Shown in pieces: positions 6,206 through 7,671 of a DNA stretch of 7,671 nt; positions within the stretch are counted from its first letter, which is position 1, and every line of letters begins with the position of its first letter. This DNA is from Chth-196 sp044370935 (GTDB taxonomy: Bacteria; Verrucomicrobiota; Verrucomicrobiia; Chthoniobacterales; Chthoniobacteraceae), in contig JBILUQ010000192.1 in the NCBI GenBank assembly GCA_044370935.1, positions 1 to 7,671 of the forward strand, in the 5' to 3' direction. The notes beneath the pieces were generated by a model. The model was not told where the DNA came from. It saw only the letters and a program-made list of their open reading frames with translations, and ran no database searches. The translations under genes were made by a program, and so were the position numbers.

Positions 6206-7010
6206 CCACCACCACCACTGCCGTAGTGTTGTCCCGGCCCGACTGTTCGACGGCAATTCGAACTAGCGTTTCAGCTGGATTCAAACTTGGCTGAGAGTTA
6301 ATTGTTTCGCGCAACACCTCCTCGATTTGGGCGTCGAACATGCCGTCCACAACTCCGTCGCTGCAGATCAGGATGGCGTCACCCCGCTCAAGGCGGAGCG
6401 CCCCCACCTGCGGATCGACAAATTGGTGACCGGCCCCAAGCGCTCGCTGGAGGATGTTCTTGCGCGGATGGGAGCGTGCTTCGCGCTCGTTGATCTGCCG
6501 GTTCCGGAACATCCATCCTACGTAAGTATCGTCGTGGCTGATTTGCTTCATCCCGCCGGCGGCGGAGAGGTGGTAGATTCGGCTGTCACCGATGTGTCCG
6601 AAAAAGAGCCACTCGGGAGTGAACCAGCAAAGACTCAGAGTCGCTCCCATTTCGCTGCACTCCTCATAGCTGCCACCAAGATACAGGAGCGAGGCGTGAA
6701 TTTGCACGTAAAGTTCTGCAAGAACGGCTGACGCCCCGGATTCGAGTCCTTCGACTGTTTTTTGGAAGGCCTTCGGAAGCAGTTTTTTGATCTTCTCAAC
6801 GGTAATCCGGCTCGCAAATTCCCCAGCCGCCGCGCCTCCGATCCCATCCGAGACGGCAAACACCAATTCCTGCGCGCCAAGTTGGGAGTCGCCTACTTTC
6901 CCGAGCAGATGGGCTTCTTGAGCGTCGAAAATCATTCCAAGGAAGGCGTCCTCGTTATGAGGACGGAACCTGCCCCGGTCGCTGAGTCCGAACCATCGTA
7001 CACTATTCAT
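6198..7010 (-). CDS. PP2C-family Ser/Thr protein phosphatase
   Basis: This is a 270-residue single-domain cytosolic phosphatase of the bacterial PrpC/Stp type, close to the usual 240-270 residues of stand-alone members. It is a metal-dependent phospho-Ser/Thr hydrolase. Conserved elements are RPHNEDA (16-22), VSDGIGGAAAGEFAS (53-67, with metal-ligand D55), GATLSL (122-127), GHIGDSRIYHL (138-148), SHDD (158-161), ILICSDGV (213-220, with D218) and GRDNTTAVVVV (258-268, with metal-ligand D260). All metal-binding aspartates are present, so it should be active. It has no signal peptide and no membrane segment. Its ATG at 7010 lies inside the last codons of the kinase-like gene (8-nt overlap), so the two are probably co-translated and may act as an opposing pair. 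The next gene downstream starts 129 nt further on. Confidence 0.95.
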   Translation of the reverse strand: MNSVRWFGLSDRGRFRPHNEDAFLGMIFDAQEAHLLGKVGDSQLGAQELVFAVSDGIGGAAAGEFASRITVEKIKKLLPKAFQKTVEGLESGASAVLAELYVQIHASLLYLGGSYEECSEMGATLSLCWFTPEWLFFGHIGDSRIYHLSAAGGMKQISHDDTYVGWMFRNRQINEREARSHPRKNILQRALGAGHQFVDPQVGALRLERGDAILICSDGVVDGMFDAQIEEVLRETINSQPSLNPAETLVRIAVEQSGRDNTTAVVVVVQ

Positions 7011-7443
7011 GGGCAGTGGACTCTCCGCTCACCGTGGGCAAGATGGTGGCGAATTCAAAGTCTATCAGGCAGAAACGCCCGTCACTCTGTCGGTAGGTGA
7101 CGTTCCGGATGTCAGGGTCATCATGCCGGACCCCGTACTGTTCGAGTTCCCCGAACAGCTCCTTGATGCGCTCCTCGTCGATCCTCTCAACTCGGCTCCC
7201 ACAATTGGTTGTCACGATTTGAAGCTGTTCTGGATAGAAATTTACCAGAGTGGGCACAAATAAACAGTTTTTGGCACCCAAGAACTGGAGGACCCGGACT
7301 TCGTTGGCGAAACGCTCCTGCGCCAAAGGGCCGCGAAACGTTTTGTAAACCAGTCCATCGTAACTGATCCGCACGGTAGACCTCAGAGTATCCTTTACCT
7401 GCCGCATGCATTTAACCTGCACCCGAACGGACGCCTTGTACAT
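7003..7443 (-). CDS. Minimal protein-kinase-like (RIO/Bud32-like fold) protein
   Basis: The 146-residue protein keeps the core of a eukaryotic-like or atypical kinase. It has a candidate ATP-anchoring lysine, K34 in LVYKTF, and a candidate alpha-C glutamate, E48 in FANEVRVL. The catalytic loop VRHDDPDIRN (105-114) fits HxDxxxxN with H107, D109 and N114, and a metal-binding motif LIDFEFA (126-132) has DFE in place of DFG. No glycine-rich loop is evident, and only 16 residues follow DFE, so nearly the whole C-lobe substrate region is missing. Bud32 and RIO kinases, already small, are around 200 residues or more. The start at 7443 is the first ATG; another at 7407 would still include K34. There is no obvious Shine-Dalgarno site at normal spacing, only an A-rich run further upstream. 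It overlaps the phosphatase gene by 8 nt, which supports a signalling pair. It could phosphorylate a protein, lipid or small molecule; which one is unknown. Confidence 0.75.
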   Translation of the reverse strand: MYKASVRVQVKCMRQVKDTLRSTVRISYDGLVYKTFRGPLAQERFANEVRVLQFLGAKNCLFVPTLVNFYPEQLQIVTTNCGSRVERIDEERIKELFGELEQYGVRHDDPDIRNVTYRQSDGRFCLIDFEFATILPTVSGESTAHE

Positions 7444-7489
7444 AGTGCTGGGGGGCAGCAGCTCTTTTTTTGCTTGTCGGAATCTAACC

Positions 7490-7519
7490 TTGGAAATGTG
7501 GCATCCAGATTGCTATAAC
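7490..7519 (+). promoter_or_regulatory. Possible sigma-70-type promoter for glutamine synthetase (alternative to the sigma-54 site)
   Basis: TTGGAA (7490-7495) and TATAAC (7514-7519) are separated by 18 bp, each within two mismatches of TTGACA/TATAAT. It overlaps the sigma-54-like element, so the two may be alternative readings of the same DNA or a genuine dual promoter. Confidence 0.35.
7499..7514 (+). promoter_or_regulatory. Candidate sigma-54 (RpoN) promoter upstream of glutamine synthetase
   Basis: TGGCATCCAGATTGCT matches the sigma-54 consensus TGGCACG-N4-TTGCW at all but two positions. It has the invariant GG (7500-7501) and GC (7512-7513) at the required 10-nt spacing. Transcription would begin near 7525, giving a 5' leader of about 90 nt. 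Sigma-54 control of glutamine synthetase under nitrogen limitation is well known in Proteobacteria; in this lineage it is an inference. No clear NtrC-type enhancer site was found upstream. Confidence 0.5.
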
Positions 7520-7614
7520 GCAGAGAAGCCTGAATTCCGGGCTGAAATCCGGATGTAAATTACAAGCGGCGCACAGGCGTGCCGTGTCACAAAACACCCT
7601 AATAGAAGCAATCT

Positions 7615-7671
7615 ATGGCCAAGTACAAGTTGGAATATATCTGGCTCGACGGTTACGAGCCCGTTGCCAAT
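7615..7671 (+). CDS. Glutamine synthetase, N-terminal beta-grasp fragment (3' end beyond window)
   Basis: Only the first 19 codons are present. The start, MAKYKLEYIWLDGYEPV, has the YIWLDG strand typical of the N-terminal beta-grasp domain of glutamine synthetase, most like type II/eukaryotic-like enzymes (compare YIWIDG). As far as I recall, it also resembles proteins annotated in Verrucomicrobiota. The enzyme makes glutamine from glutamate, ammonia and ATP in the cytosol. The ATG is preceded by a weak AGAAG ribosome site 6 nt upstream. Its promoter region includes a sigma-54-like element. It is oriented away from the glycan block and probably unrelated to it in function. The call rests on very few residues. 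Confidence 0.7.
   Translation, partial: MAKYKLEYIWLDGYEPVAN

Larger units (their letters stand above)
7444..7614. other. Divergent 171-nt intergenic control region
   Basis: This region separates the minus-strand kinase/phosphatase genes from plus-strand glutamine synthetase. It contains the two plus-strand promoter candidates listed separately, a 7-T run (7465-7471) preceded by a 5-bp hairpin (TGCTG/CAGCA, 7446-7460), and a short GCAC-AGGC-GTGC dyad (7571-7582). I found no convincing promoter for the minus direction, although one must lie here or inside the glutamine synthetase gene. Confidence 0.5.

Noticed and set aside
7407..7421. TGCA-N7-TGCA as an NtrC-type enhancer site upstream of the sigma-54 element
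   Set aside because: It lacks the C and G positions flanking the NtrC core and lies inside the kinase coding region; the match is no better than chance.
7446..7471. Possible intrinsic terminator on the plus strand (TGCTG-GGGGG-CAGCA then T7)
   Set aside because: The stem is only 5 bp, four bases separate it from the T-run, and no plus-strand gene lies upstream to terminate.
7567..7587. Sigma-54-like GGCACG on the minus strand for the kinase operon
   Set aside because: The GG to GC spacing is 9 rather than 10, and the -12 block does not match TTGC.

Overview
The window is a tightly packed, almost wholly minus-strand gene block. It ends on the right in a divergent control region and the first 19 codons of a plus-strand glutamine synthetase. 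The glutamine synthetase N-terminus (MAKYKLEYIWLDGY...) resembles the beta-grasp glutamine synthetases I associate with Verrucomicrobiota, possibly Opitutales. The moderate GC content and the scarcity of strong Shine-Dalgarno sites fit that idea. The taxonomic call is an inference resting mainly on 19 residues.

In transcription order on the minus strand, reading right to left, the genes are: a very small protein-kinase-like protein (7443-7003); a PP2C-type Ser/Thr phosphatase (7010-6198, overlapping the kinase by 8 nt); a 129-nt gap holding short repeats and a possible 10-codon leader; a response-regulator receiver domain fused to a membrane GT2 polyprenyl-phosphate glycosyltransferase (6068-4551); a TMTC-like multipass GT-C protein with C-terminal TPRs (4564-2669, 14-nt overlap); a SAM-dependent methyltransferase (2667-1894); an NAD-dependent sugar epimerase/dehydratase (1889-888); and a DegT/StrS-type PLP sugar aminotransferase (891 to beyond the left edge, joined by an ATGA overlap). 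The last five genes overlap or are 1-4 nt apart, so they very probably form one transcript.

Working model (inference): the epimerase, aminotransferase and methyltransferase make or decorate an unusual amino or methylated sugar. The GT2 domain loads a sugar onto a polyprenyl phosphate, and the TMTC-like GT-C enzyme transfers the lipid-linked sugar onto an extracytoplasmic acceptor, possibly protein. The feature to note is the signalling layer. The polyprenyl-phosphate glycosyltransferase carries its own intact phospho-receiver domain in place of the DNA-binding domain expected after such a receiver, and a kinase/phosphatase pair lies immediately upstream. That would allow phosphorylation to act on the enzyme directly rather than on transcription.

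Non-coding observations: a strong 42-nt inverted repeat lies at the receiver/GT2 junction. Two 9-bp direct repeats with an 11-bp period lie upstream of the fusion gene. A near-consensus sigma-54 promoter lies upstream of glutamine synthetase. No RNA genes, CRISPR arrays or mobile elements were seen, and no gene-free stretch exceeds 300 nt.
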